Below, in pieces: positions 33,317 to 43,925 of a DNA stretch of 64,000 bases. The position numbers and the translations under genes were made by a program. The stretch comes from DATDFB01 sp035276475 (GTDB lineage: Bacteria; Acidobacteriota; Thermoanaerobaculia; Gp7-AA8): contig DATELQ010000052.1 in the NCBI GenBank assembly GCA_035276475.1, positions 1 through 64,000 of the forward strand. Direction: 5' to 3'. The notes under the pieces were generated by a model, which saw only the letters and a program-made list of their open reading frames with translations, had not been told where the DNA came from and did not search any database. The number at the start of each line of letters is the position of its first letter. Positions within the stretch are counted from its first letter, which is position 1.

Positions 33317-34084
33317 AGCGTCACCACCTCCAGATTCTCGATCTCCTGCTCGAGGAACTCCGCCGCGATCCGGCGGAAGCGATCCTCGGCATCGGTCACG
33401 AGAAACGTGTGCGGCGTGTCACCGTTCGACTGCGGCTCGACGAGCTTCTGCACCGCCTCCGCCGTCGTCTCCGCGCTGTCGACGATCTGCACGGCACCGC
33501 CGACCACCTGCTCGATCGTGGCGCGGAGGATCGGATAGTGCGTGCATCCGAGGACCAGCGTGTCGATGCCGGCGTCGATCAGCGGCTCAAGGTAGATCTC
33601 CGCCACCTCGCGCGCCACGTGCGTGTTCGCCCATCCCTCCTCCGCCAGCGGCACGAAGAGCGGCGCCGGCGACTCCGTCACGTGCACCTCGGCATTGAGC
33701 GCGCGGATCGCCTTCGTGTACGCGCGCGACTTCACCGTCCCCTCCGTAGCGATCACGCCGACGTGGCCGCGCGTGTGCGCCACCGCCGCGCGCGCGCCCG
33801 GCTCGATCACGCCGATGACCGGGATCTCGAGCCGCTCCTTCAGCGTCGGCAGCGCCGCGGCTGTGGCGGTGTTGCAGGCGACGACGAGCATGCCGATGCC
33901 GCGGCCGAGCAGATGGTTCGCCGCTTCGAGCGAGTAGCGGACGACGGTCTGCGGCGACTTCGTCCCGTACGGCACGCGCGCGGAGTCGCCGAGGTAGATC
34001 AGCGGATGCGACGGCAGCGCGCGGGCGATCTCGCGGAAGACGGTTAACCCGCCAACGCCGGAATCGAACACGCCGATCGGAGCG

Positions 34085-35467
<1,383 letters not shown>

Positions 35468-35522
35468 TCAGTCCGCCTTGTGCATGAGTCCGGCCAATCG
35501 TATCCGAGGTATCCTCGGCCGC

Positions 35523-36059
35523 GTGCGCTTCGACGAGGTGCTGCGGACGTTCGCCGAGTTCTTCGAGAGGGAGGGAGTGCGGTGGGCGGTGGCTGGCGGG
35601 CTGGCGATGCACGCCTGGGGCTACTCACGAACGACGAATGACATCGATTTCGTCGTTGACGGAAACCAGCAGCAACGCGTGATCATGTTCGCCGAGTCCC
35701 TCGGCTACGAGACACTATTCGTATCAGACGGGTACTCGAATCATCAGAACCCATTGAAACATCTCGGCAAGATCGACTTTCTCTATGTGTACGGCGACAC
35801 GGCGGAACAGCTGTTTGCCGCATCGACGAAACGCGCCGCGGCGAACGAAGTGACCGCGCCCGTATTGCGACCAGAGCATCTTGCGATGATGAAAGCTCTG
35901 GCCATGAAGAACAGGCCGATGCGGACCTTGATCGATGCCGCTGACGTCGCATTCCTGCTGAGTCTTCCGGAAACTGATGAAGCGGCGGTGCGGGATTACT
36001 TCGCGAAACAGGGCCTGTTGGATTTGTTCCATGCGATCGAGCGACACCGACTCCCTTGA
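35523..36059 (+). CDS. nucleotidyltransferase-fold protein (MNT/AbiEii-like)
   Basis: A 178-residue protein with the pol-beta nucleotidyltransferase signature: VAGGLAMHAWG (GG motif), then NDIDFVVD with Asp40 and Asp42 as metal ligands. The group includes type IV toxins and AMP- or CMP-transferases that modify RNA or partner proteins. GTG start at 35523; an upstream ATG at 35484 is possible. It overlaps a small acidic partner gene by 29 bases, a toxin-antitoxin-like layout. Confidence 0.75.
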   Translation: MRFDEVLRTFAEFFEREGVRWAVAGGLAMHAWGYSRTTNDIDFVVDGNQQQRVIMFAESLGYETLFVSDGYSNHQNPLKHLGKIDFLYVYGDTAEQLFAASTKRAAANEVTAPVLRPEHLAMMKALAMKNRPMRTLIDAADVAFLLSLPETDEAAVRDYFAKQGLLDLFHAIERHRLP

Positions 36060-36234
36060 GCTGCCAGACTTCGAGCGCGACATGCCGCTTGACGACGCTG
36101 CCCTCGACGCGCTGGATCGCGCGCGCCAACTGCCGGCCATGACGTTTCAGGAGTATCTCGATTTCCTCAGCAGCATTTGGATCCCGGGAAGGAATGATCA
36201 GCTCCCTCCTTTCTCCGAACCGTTCACCCTGTAG
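36031..36234 (+). CDS. small acidic partner of the nucleotidyltransferase
   Basis: A 67-residue acidic protein (DDAALDALDRARQLP, then MTFQEYLDFLSSIW) of unknown family. It begins inside the 3' end of the nucleotidyltransferase gene and so is likely co-translated. Position and size suggest an antitoxin or binding partner, which is inference only. Confidence 0.6.
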   Translation: MRSSDTDSLELPDFERDMPLDDAALDALDRARQLPAMTFQEYLDFLSSIWIPGRNDQLPPFSEPFTL

Positions 36235-36246
36235 AATCCCGCGCGC

Positions 36247-37710
36247 ATGCAAGTCGCCATCTCTCGCGATCCCAAACTCTCCAAGATCGACCACCTCTTC
36301 ATCGTCCTCGCCGAAAACTCGCGGCCGGATCTGCCGCTCTCGCCGAAGGCGTTGAAAAAAATCCTCGCCGACTCGGGCTTTGTCGGGCGCGGCGACGAGT
36401 TCGTCACCTCGCTCGCCGACGAGCCGAGGAAGATCACCCTCGTCGGCTGCGGCAAGGAAGAGTCGCTCTCGATCCGCGGCGCGCGCGCGGCGCTCTATCG
36501 CATCGGCAAGATCGCCAAGATGCAGCGCGACGCCTCGATCGCCGTCGTCTTCCCCTACGTCCTGCCGAAGCTCACCGCGGCCGAGACCACGCGCCTCCTC
36601 GCCGTCGAGCTCTCCCAGGCCGACTACAAGTACGACGCGTACATCACCGTCAAGAAAGACGACAAGGCGCCGAAGATCGAGGCCACGCTCGTGCCGCTCG
36701 ACGGTCTCGACAGCCGCCGCTTCAAGGCCATCGAGGACGAGGCCAACGCCATCGCCGGCGGCGTGCGGCTCGTGAAGGAGCTCGGCAACGCGCCGCCGAA
36801 CCTCATGACGCCGACGAAGCTCGCCCAGAGCGCCGAGCAGGCCGCGAAGGCCGTCGACATCAAGTGCACGGTCTACGGGAAAAAAGAAATCGAGAAGATG
36901 AAGATGGGCGGCCTCCTCGCCGTCAACCGCGGGTCCGCCGAGGAGCCGCGCTTCGTCGTCCTCGAGTACACGCCGAAGAAAGCGAAGGCGCACGTCGCCC
37001 TCGTCGGCAAAGGCATCACCTTCGACTCCGGCGGCATCTCCATCAAGCCCGCCGAAAAAATGGAAGAGATGAAGTTCGACATGTGCGGCGCCGCGGCGGT
37101 GATCGGCACGATCCAGGCGGCCGCCAACCTCGAGCTTCCCGTCAAGATCACCGGCGTCATCGCCACGACCGACAACCTCCCGAGCGGCAGCGCCTACAAG
37201 CCGAGCGACATCATCACCACGATGTCGGGCAAGACTGTGGAGATCGTGAATACGGACGCCGAGGGGCGGATGATTTTGTCGGACGCGCTGCACTACGCGT
37301 CGCAGCAGAAGCCCGACCACATCATCGACTACGCCACGCTCACCGGCGCCTGCGTCGTCGCCCTCGGCAGCGAGGCCGCGGGGCTCTTCACGAACAACGA
37401 TGAGCTGGCTCGGAAGTTGATTGAGAGTGGGGAGCGCGCCGGCGAGCGCCTCTGGAGAATGCCCGAGTGGGACGAATACAAGGAGCTGATCCGCAGCGAG
37501 TGGGCGGACATGAAGAACTCGGGCGGACGCTGGGGCGGCGCGATCACGGCCGCGGTCTTTCTGAAGGAGTTCGTCAATTGTCCATCGTGGGCGCATCTCG
37601 ACATCGCCGGCACGGCGTACGCGGAGCACGAGACGGGGCGCGAGGCGCGCGGCGCGACGGGCGCGGGCGTGCGCGTGACCATCGCCTTCTTGGAATCGCT
37701 CTCGCGCTAG
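36247..37710 (+). CDS. pepA: leucyl aminopeptidase (M17)
   Basis: A 487-residue cytosolic aminopeptidase. The metal-binding and catalytic region includes ALVGKGITFDSGGISIKPA, KFDMCGAAAV and the family signature NTDAEGRMIL. It removes N-terminal residues from peptides using two metal ions. Twelve bases separate it from the preceding small gene. Confidence 0.94.
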   Translation: MQVAISRDPKLSKIDHLFIVLAENSRPDLPLSPKALKKILADSGFVGRGDEFVTSLADEPRKITLVGCGKEESLSIRGARAALYRIGKIAKMQRDASIAVVFPYVLPKLTAAETTRLLAVELSQADYKYDAYITVKKDDKAPKIEATLVPLDGLDSRRFKAIEDEANAIAGGVRLVKELGNAPPNLMTPTKLAQSAEQAAKAVDIKCTVYGKKEIEKMKMGGLLAVNRGSAEEPRFVVLEYTPKKAKAHVALVGKGITFDSGGISIKPAEKMEEMKFDMCGAAAVIGTIQAAANLELPVKITGVIATTDNLPSGSAYKPSDIITTMSGKTVEIVNTDAEGRMILSDALHYASQQKPDHIIDYATLTGACVVALGSEAAGLFTNNDELARKLIESGERAGERLWRMPEWDEYKELIRSEWADMKNSGGRWGGAITAAVFLKEFVNCPSWAHLDIAGTAYAEHETGREARGATGAGVRVTIAFLESLSR

Positions 37711-38711
37711 CGCTCGTCGCCGCGTGCGACGGCCGCCGCACGGTCGTGCGCATCACGCCGAAGCCGGCGGCGCCGGAGATCAACTACACGGCCTTCGAGT
37801 CGCCGTCGCTGCAGTTCCTGCCGCGTCAGCAGGAGGCGCCGGGGTGGAAGCTCGAGAACGACCCGATCGTGGTGCCGAAGGAGCACGTCGTCTCGTATCT
37901 TGGCCCCGAGGGGCCGACGTTCGCGGCGTACCAGACGCTCGACGACACCGTCGGCAAATACAGCGCGACCAACGGCGGCGGCTTCGCCACCGTCGAGATC
38001 TTCCGCTTCCCCGACTTCGTCAAAGCCTTCGGCGCGTACTCGCTGCAGAAGGACGGCAACCTCCGCTTCATCGACATCCCGAACGAGTCGTTCGTGAAGC
38101 CGCACTCGGTGCACATCTGGCGCGGCCCGTTCTACGTGCGGATCATCGGCGAGGGGGCGCCCGACAGCGTGACCGCGCTGGCAAAGTTCGTCTCCGACAA
38201 GATGCCGCCCGCGCCCGGCAAGCCGGCCATCTTCGCGTTCCTCCCCGACAAGCTGCGCGTCCCGAACAGCGAGCGCTACTCCGCGGAAAAAGGCTTCGGC
38301 CAGGGCTTCCTCGGCAATTCGTTCCAGGCGGAGTTCAACGTCGACGGCGACATCGTCAACGGGCTGGTGATCCCCGCGGTGAGCAAGCAGGCCGCCGGAC
38401 AGATCCTGGTGACGTACAGGAATCTCTACACGCGCAACGGCAAGCTGCTCGACCCGATCCCGAACCTCGGCGAGGACAATTTCACGGCCGAGGACCGTTA
38501 CCTCGGGCGCGTGGTGGCGTTCCGCATCGACCGCTTCCTCGTCGCGTTCAACGGATTCAAGGAGCGCCAGCACCTCATCGACCTGGCCACGCAGGCCGAC
38601 CAGAAGATCCTCGGCACGATCCGCAAGCAGCTCGTCACCGCGGAGAACGACGAGGAGAAGCCGAACACGACGACGGTGCCGGCGTGGATGCAGCAGCAGC
38701 GGCGGCGCTAA
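37587..38711 (+). CDS. predicted lipoprotein, unresolved start overlapping pepA
   Basis: The frame encodes a hydrophobic stretch ending in ALVAAC (Cys codon at 37725), a lipobox, then a ~330-residue mature domain with YLGPEGPTFAAYQ and VEIFRFPDFVKAFGAYS. It has no known catalytic motif; it may be related to acidobacterial secreted proteins of the DUF6599 type. The signal sequence begins inside the pepA 3' end, yet no ATG, GTG or TTG occurs in frame between 37590 and the signal. The given start (GTG 37587) is the nearest canonical one and would add an Arg-rich leader. A rare start codon (for example ATC 37695) or a sequence error is possible. Confidence 0.6.
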   Translation: MGASRHRRHGVRGARDGARGARRDGRGRARDHRLLGIALALALVAACDGRRTVVRITPKPAAPEINYTAFESPSLQFLPRQQEAPGWKLENDPIVVPKEHVVSYLGPEGPTFAAYQTLDDTVGKYSATNGGGFATVEIFRFPDFVKAFGAYSLQKDGNLRFIDIPNESFVKPHSVHIWRGPFYVRIIGEGAPDSVTALAKFVSDKMPPAPGKPAIFAFLPDKLRVPNSERYSAEKGFGQGFLGNSFQAEFNVDGDIVNGLVIPAVSKQAAGQILVTYRNLYTRNGKLLDPIPNLGEDNFTAEDRYLGRVVAFRIDRFLVAFNGFKERQHLIDLATQADQKILGTIRKQLVTAENDEEKPNTTTVPAWMQQQRRR

Positions 38712-40117
38712 GGCACGATCAAGTCCGTGCGCGCGAAGCCGAGCATTCCGCCGGCGTTCATCAGCACTTTGACCACGTAGCGCCCCGGCGGAAGTTTCAG
38801 TTGCTCCTGCAACGCATCGCGGACGCGCGCAGCCTTCGAGAAGACGGTCGCGCCCTGTTCGTCCACGACGTACAGGTAGGCATCGACGACCGATGCCTCG
38901 GCCGGGTTGAACGCAGCGGTAATCGTCCCGCGCGGCGTGGCGTCCAACGTCACTGACAGCCCGTTCTGCGGGATGTCGTTGGCGATGATGTCGGCGAGTT
39001 GCAGCGCGTCGAGCGGCCCTTCCGCCGCGGCCTTCCCGTAGCCGGTGCGATAGCTGACGCGCGCGCCGCGCGGCGCACCGCCGACGCGCACCTCGATCGT
39101 CCCGGCGCGATTGTCGCGGCGCATGAAGCCGAGCCGGTAGACGCTCTGCTGCAGCGACGTTAATCGTGTCAGTGCGCGGCCGACGTCGTTCTCGCCGCTG
39201 ATGAGCGTACCGCCGGTGGCCGACGTCAACTGCCGCAGCGGCTCGGAGGAGTTGAGCGGGCGGACGCCGAATGTGTCGACGGCGTCGAGGAACACACCCG
39301 CGTCGGCGAAGGCGCGGTAGATCTGCGCGATGTCCGTCCGGAATCGCGACTGCTGTACGAATTCGCCGAAGAGGTAGGGCCCGAAGCCGGCGCTCAGCAG
39401 CACCACATGCTTCTGTCCTTCGAGCGCACGCATGCGCTCCGCGGCGGCGGCGAGACCGTCCAACTGATGCTCCGCGAAGTGCCGCCGCGGCTCCGCCAGC
39501 GAGTCCTTGTTCGCGTCGCCGCCGAGGAGCGTGTTCCGGATGTCGGCGCTGCGGTTCCCCGTTTCCTGCACCTGACTGTAGTTGTCGGTCATCACCAACG
39601 CGCGCTCGGCCTGCTTCGTGGCGATGCCTAAGGCGTCGTGCGCGTCGCTCGGAGCGAGCGTGGCCACGGCGCGGCGCACGGCCACGCGGTCGGTGAGGAA
39701 CGGGATCACGAACTGGATGCCGTCGCGTGCCGTGTACGTGGCGACGGCGAAGGCGTCGGTATCGGGATTCGCGCGCGCCACGAGAGCGTCGGCGGCGTGT
39801 TGGGCTCGCACGAGGTCGTTCGGCCGCGTGAAGAAGAGATCGAAGAGGAGGAGGTAGAGGCGACGCTGGTGGAGCTGCGGGGCTGCCGCGCCTCGAGGCT
39901 GCGGAGTCTCGCCGCCGATCTCCTCGAAATACTCGATCTCCCGCGGCTTCCCGTCGACGCGCAGCGAGAACGCCTCCTTCGGCAGCCCGCGCACCGGCGT
40001 TCCGTCCGCCGCGGTGACGTAGACCGGCACCTCGATGAGCTCGACGGTGACACTCTCGCGCGTCTGCGCGAGCGCGGCCGATGCTGCGAACAGAAGCAGG
40101 GCGACGGCGCTCTTCAT
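38708..40117 (-). CDS. VWFA-related secreted protein (acidobacterial type), copy 2
   Basis: A 469-residue protein with signal peptide MKSAVALLLFAASAALAQ. It resembles the VWFA-related acidobacterial family: N-terminal VPVYVTAADGTPVRGLPKEAF, then RRLYLLLFDLFFT in place of the usual metal-site strand, a VVLLSAGFGP strand and DAGVFLDAVDT. It is coupled by ATGA to its upstream paralogue (40114-41625). Probably an extracytoplasmic adhesive or scaffold protein; function unproven. Confidence 0.8.
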   Translation of the reverse strand: MKSAVALLLFAASAALAQTRESVTVELIEVPVYVTAADGTPVRGLPKEAFSLRVDGKPREIEYFEEIGGETPQPRGAAAPQLHQRRLYLLLFDLFFTRPNDLVRAQHAADALVARANPDTDAFAVATYTARDGIQFVIPFLTDRVAVRRAVATLAPSDAHDALGIATKQAERALVMTDNYSQVQETGNRSADIRNTLLGGDANKDSLAEPRRHFAEHQLDGLAAAAERMRALEGQKHVVLLSAGFGPYLFGEFVQQSRFRTDIAQIYRAFADAGVFLDAVDTFGVRPLNSSEPLRQLTSATGGTLISGENDVGRALTRLTSLQQSVYRLGFMRRDNRAGTIEVRVGGAPRGARVSYRTGYGKAAAEGPLDALQLADIIANDIPQNGLSVTLDATPRGTITAAFNPAEASVVDAYLYVVDEQGATVFSKAARVRDALQEQLKLPPGRYVVKVLMNAGGMLGFARTDLIVP

Positions 40118-41625
40118 CGCGCGACAGTGAAGTCCGTTCTCGCGAATCCCATCGACTCTCCGAGCCGCACCAGCACTTTCGCGGTGTAGTTGCCGGGCGG
40201 CAGGTCGAACGTCTCGTCGAAGCGGATGGCCGCGTCGCGCGGGGCAGCCGAGGCACGCTCGCTCTCGATGTCGATGCGCTTCACCTTCGTGGCCACGGCG
40301 CGCGCGCCGGAGAAGACGTAGATCATCGCGTCGGCGCGCGCAGTCTTCGTGTCGATCTGCGCGAGCAGCTCGCGCGCAGGGATCGATACCGACACGGTGC
40401 TCCCCTTCGCCGAGGCGTTGACGGTCACGCCGTTCTGCGGGATGTCGTTGAGCAGGATGTCGGCGAGCTGCAAGCCGTTCTCCGCCGACGCGGCCGGCGG
40501 CTCCGTAGAGTACGACGGCCGATAGCTGACGCGCGGATGCCCGTCCACGCCGTGCAGGCGCACCTTGATCGCGTTCTCGCCGCGCCCGGTGTCGCGGTTG
40601 TGAAAGCCGAGGACGTAGACGACGCGCTGGCGATCGCTCAGCACCTGCAGCGCCTCGTACAGATTGTTGCGGTTGTCGACGACCGTGCCGCCGGTGTCGC
40701 GCGTCAGCGCGTAAAGCGACTCGTTCTCCGCGAGCGTCCAGGTGTATCGCAGTCCGGCGGTGTCGATGGCGTCGAGAAACACGCCGGCATCCGCGTACTG
40801 ACGAATCATCTTGCGCGAGGCGATCAATCCTGGCGTGTTCGCGGCGAAGAGCTGCGGATTCCCCGCGGTCGGAGAGGCCTGGCTGAGCGGCCCGACGCGA
40901 ATCGACGAGACGCCGTGCAACAGCGCGGCCGAGTAGCCCTCGGAGAGGAGAACGACGTGTTTCTGCCCCTCAATCGGCGCGAGGCGTTCGGCCAGCAGCC
41001 CGAGCGCCTCCATCTGTCCCTCGGCCGTGTTGCGCTGGCGGTCGAGGATCAGCTCCTCGGCGACGCGTGTCTGCGCTGCCGCGGGAAGCTCGCCGCGGTC
41101 GAACGCCGCCTCGATCGGCTGAATCTCCGCGGGCCCGGCCGCGAGCCGCAGCGGATCGGCGTTCGCGGCCGGCCGCAGCGAGGCGATGGCCCGCGCGATG
41201 GCGATGCGGTCCTTCGTGAACGGCACGAGCACGTCGAGGCCGCGGTGCGACGAGTACGTCGCCACGGAAAAGACGTCGGCGTAGCCGGCGTGTTGCACGA
41301 GCTCCTGCGCCGCGCGCTGGGCGCGGTGGATGCTGTTCGGCGCGGAGTAGAAGAGGTCGAAGACGAGGACGTAGAGCCGGCGCTCGCGCGGATCGACGCG
41401 CGTGTCCTTCGGCGCGATTTTGCCGAAGTCGATGACGTCGAAGTAGTCGATCGTCTGCGGCTTGCCATTGACGGTGAGCTCGAAGTTGTCGCGAGACAGC
41501 CCGGTGACGACGCCCAGCGCCGTGGAGACGTAGACCGGCACCTGGACGACTTCGACGTTCTGGACTTCACGGTGGGCGGCAAGCGCAGGGAGGGCGACGA
41601 GGAGCAGGGCGAGAACACGACGCAT
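40114..41625 (-). CDS. VWFA-related secreted protein (acidobacterial type), copy 1
   Basis: A 503-residue paralogue of the next gene, with signal peptide MRRVLALLLVALPALA. Matching blocks are VPVYVSTALGVVTGLSRDNF, RRLYVLVFDLFYS, VVLLSEGYSA and DAGVFLDAIDT. The ATG at 41625 is fixed by CAAGGAGA seven bases upstream. Tandem duplication in one operon; the two copies have diverged across most of their length. Confidence 0.82.
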   Translation of the reverse strand: MRRVLALLLVALPALAAHREVQNVEVVQVPVYVSTALGVVTGLSRDNFELTVNGKPQTIDYFDVIDFGKIAPKDTRVDPRERRLYVLVFDLFYSAPNSIHRAQRAAQELVQHAGYADVFSVATYSSHRGLDVLVPFTKDRIAIARAIASLRPAANADPLRLAAGPAEIQPIEAAFDRGELPAAAQTRVAEELILDRQRNTAEGQMEALGLLAERLAPIEGQKHVVLLSEGYSAALLHGVSSIRVGPLSQASPTAGNPQLFAANTPGLIASRKMIRQYADAGVFLDAIDTAGLRYTWTLAENESLYALTRDTGGTVVDNRNNLYEALQVLSDRQRVVYVLGFHNRDTGRGENAIKVRLHGVDGHPRVSYRPSYSTEPPAASAENGLQLADILLNDIPQNGVTVNASAKGSTVSVSIPARELLAQIDTKTARADAMIYVFSGARAVATKVKRIDIESERASAAPRDAAIRFDETFDLPPGNYTAKVLVRLGESMGFARTDFTVAR

Positions 41626-41732
41626 TGAGCTGTCTCCTTGCGCGCGAGCCGATGCGGCGGGCGTGCCCGAGATTTCGGGTTGTTTCGCGCGTTTTCTGTC
41701 ATCGCGCGCGGTCACTGCGACCTACGCGGGCG

Positions 41733-42209
41733 TCACCGCTCCCACAGTCCGCTCTTGCCGCCGGACTTGCGCACGAGCTGCAGGGACTCGATCGAGATCC
41801 CCTTCTCTGCGCTCTTGCACATGTCGTAGATCGTCAGCGCCGCGACGGCGCAGGCGGTCATCGCCTCCATCTCCACGCCGGTCTTGCCGTCGCAACGGAC
41901 GATGGCGTGGACTTCGACGGTGCCGGCGGCGGGATCGAGGTCGAAGGTGATGTCGACGGAGGTGACGGCAATGGGGTGAGCGAGCGGGATGAGCGTCGGC
42001 GTCTGCTTCGCGGCCAGGACGCCGGCGACTTTGGCGGTGGCGAGGACGTCGCCCTTCGGCAGGGCGCGATCGATGAGGCGTTTGAGCGTCTCCGGCTTCA
42101 TGCGCACGGTGGCGGTGGCGACGGCCTCGCGCCGCGTGGTGTGCTTGGAGCCGACGTCGACCATGGAGATGCCGCCGGTGTCGTCGAGATGGGAAAAGTC
42201 GTTGCTCAT
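41733..42209 (-). CDS. moaC: cyclic pyranopterin monophosphate synthase
   Basis: A 158-residue molybdenum-cofactor enzyme converting the MoaA product to cPMP. Signatures: MVDVGSKHTTRREAVA, LIPLAHPI and GVEMEAMTACAVAALTIYDM, with the conserved Lys in VRKSGGKSG. Its ATG overlaps the stop of the upstream mobA-like gene, so two cofactor genes are coupled. Confidence 0.95.
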   Translation of the reverse strand: MSNDFSHLDDTGGISMVDVGSKHTTRREAVATATVRMKPETLKRLIDRALPKGDVLATAKVAGVLAAKQTPTLIPLAHPIAVTSVDITFDLDPAAGTVEVHAIVRCDGKTGVEMEAMTACAVAALTIYDMCKSAEKGISIESLQLVRKSGGKSGLWER

Positions 42210-42772
42210 GCGTACCTCATCGCGCTTTCCAATTCCTCGGGTGTGTTCACGTTGAGCAGCGGCTCGCCGCCGAAGCGGGAGCGCAGTTCGTCTTCTTCGA
42301 TGATCTCCGCGCCGCGCGCCAGTCCGTGCAGGTCATATTGCTTGCTCGCAATTCGCTCCGTCACGATCGCCTCGACGTCGAAGGCGTAGCCGGCGCAGAG
42401 CATCTGCAGTTTGCCGCTCCAGCGCGGCACGATGATTGTCGAGTTCGACACTTCCACGCGCATGCGCAGAAAGCGCAAGACGTCCGCGTCGATGAGCGGG
42501 TAGTCGACGGCCAGCAGGAAGCACGTCGCTTTCGCATGCCTCAGCGCGGCCAGGAGGCCGAAGATCGCCGCCTCGTCGTCGTGCGGCGCTTCTTCGATCG
42601 TTTCGATGTCGAGCTTCGCGCCGCCGGGCCGTTGCACGGCGATGACTCGATCGAACACTGCGCGCGCGGCGCTCGCGGCGCGATCGAGGAACGTCGCGCC
42701 GCCGAGCTCGATCTCGAGCTTGGAGCGTCCCATGCGCGACGAGCGTCCGCCCGCGAGGAGGTAGCAGTTCAC
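42206..42772 (-). CDS. mobA: MobA-like molybdenum cofactor guanylyltransferase
   Basis: A 188-residue nucleotidyltransferase. The N-terminal LLAGGRSSRMGRSKLEIELGG is the GTP-binding signature, and FLLAVDYPLIDADVLR carries the metal-binding Asp. It attaches GMP to molybdopterin. The GTG start at 42772 is 18 bases from the divergent glycosyltransferase ATG, so both promoters must lie within neighbouring coding sequence. Confidence 0.87.
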   Translation of the reverse strand: MNCYLLAGGRSSRMGRSKLEIELGGATFLDRAASAARAVFDRVIAVQRPGGAKLDIETIEEAPHDDEAAIFGLLAALRHAKATCFLLAVDYPLIDADVLRFLRMRVEVSNSTIIVPRWSGKLQMLCAGYAFDVEAIVTERIASKQYDLHGLARGAEIIEEDELRSRFGGEPLLNVNTPEELESAMRYA

Positions 42773-42790
42773 AACGCGTATCGTACTGCC

Positions 42791-43429
42791 ATGCTCACCG
42801 TTGTGATTCCGGCGCTGAACGAGGAGGAGCGCGTCGCCGCCGCCGTCCGCTCCGCGTTCGAGGCCGGAGCGTCCGAGGTGATCGTGGTCGATGGCGGGTC
42901 GAGCGACGCGACAGTCGAGCGCGCGCGCGACGCCGGCGCCCGCGTGCTCCTCGGCGAGCGGATGCGCGCGAAGCAGCTCAACCTCGGCGCACGTGCCGCT
43001 GCGAACGACACGATCATTTTTCTGCACGCTGATACGCTCCTGCCGAATGGCGCGTGCGCGGCGGTTCTGGCGTCGGGCGCGCCCTTCGGCGGCTTTCGCA
43101 TCGCCTTCGCCGAGCGCTCGCTGCGCCTCCGCTACGTCGCGTTCATGATCAACCTGCGGACGCGGATCACGCGGCAGCCGTGGGGCGATCAGGCACAGTT
43201 CGTCGACCGCCGCGCCTTCCCCGGCTTCCGCGAGATCCCGATCATGGAGGACTACGACCTCGCGCGACGGATGAAGCGCGGCGTCATCCTGCCGCTGACC
43301 GTCATCACCTCCGGCCGCCGCTTTCTGCAGAAAGGCGTGGTCCGAACGTCGTTCATCAACTGGACGACGATCCTCCGCTACCACCTCGGCGCTGACGTCG
43401 ACGCACTCGCCCGCCGCTATCGCAAGTAA
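42791..43429 (+). CDS. family 2 glycosyltransferase (selenodomain-associated type)
   Basis: A 212-residue GT-A fold protein: TVVIPALNEEERVAAAV at the N-terminus, VIVVDGGSSDATVERA, and FLHADTLLP as the metal-binding DxD-like site. The downstream block PWGDQAQFVDRRAF and MEDYDLARR resemble the TIGR04283 transferases. No membrane anchor. Its stop overlaps the recX stop region by 13 bases. Confidence 0.85.
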   Translation: MLTVVIPALNEEERVAAAVRSAFEAGASEVIVVDGGSSDATVERARDAGARVLLGERMRAKQLNLGARAAANDTIIFLHADTLLPNGACAAVLASGAPFGGFRIAFAERSLRLRYVAFMINLRTRITRQPWGDQAQFVDRRAFPGFREIPIMEDYDLARRMKRGVILPLTVITSGRRFLQKGVVRTSFINWTTILRYHLGADVDALARRYRK

Positions 43430-43872
43430 TTGAGGATCGCGCTGATCTCGAATCCCTGCCGCTGCAGCCGCGCCGCGATCTTGTCGCGGTCGGCGCCGAA
43501 GCGGTGGGAGAGCTTCTCGTACGCGGCGCGCAGCCGCTCCTCTTCGCCGTCGCCGTGCTCGCGAATGGCCCGCTCCGCCGCGTCGTCCGAAACGCCGGCG
43601 TTGCGCAGCTCGCCGCGGATGCGCAGCCGTCCGATACCCTTCCGCACGCGCGTCCGCACATACGCCCCGGCGAAGCGGTCGTCATCGAGCCACTTCTCCT
43701 CGCGCAGCCGCGCCAGCGTCGCCGCGACCGTCGCGTCATCGAACTTCTTCGCCGCCAACTTCCGGCGCAGCTCCGCCTCGGAATTGAAGCGGTAGTTCAG
43801 GATGCGGAGGGCCACCGCGTAGCAAGTAGATGGGGTCAGGTCTTCACTTTTCACTTTCTTATTTGTAGCCAT
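43417..43872 (-). CDS. recX: regulatory protein RecX
   Basis: A 151-residue all-helical RecX protein that modulates RecA filaments. Blocks: LRILNYRFNSEAELRRKL, LREEKWLDDDRFAGAYV, RGELRNAGV and IAARLQRQGF. The first ~12 residues (MATNKKVKSEDLTP) do not belong to the family; they are encoded by one arm of the inverted-repeat element at 43831-43923, whose spacer supplies the ATG. The native start was probably displaced by that insertion. Confidence 0.88.
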   Translation of the reverse strand: MATNKKVKSEDLTPSTCYAVALRILNYRFNSEAELRRKLAAKKFDDATVAATLARLREEKWLDDDRFAGAYVRTRVRKGIGRLRIRGELRNAGVSDDAAERAIREHGDGEEERLRAAYEKLSHRFGADRDKIAARLQRQGFEISAILNYLR

Positions 43873-43923
43873 GCCGTGCGAGTTACTCCGAATAAGAAAG
43901 TGAAAAGTGAAGACCTGACCCCA
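43831..43923. mobile_element. 33-bp inverted-repeat miniature element at the recX start
   Basis: Perfect 33-base arms (43831-43863 and 43891-43923; left arm begins TGGGGTCAGGTCTTCAC) flank a 27-base spacer. Beyond them GTAGA and TCTAC continue the pairing with one extra base. The GGGGTCAGGTCTTCACTTTTC motif resembles short palindromic elements that I recall as dispersed in bacterial genomes; no transposase is here. The element lies between pilT and recX and provides the recX start codon. Confidence 0.8.
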
Positions 43924-43925
43924 AT

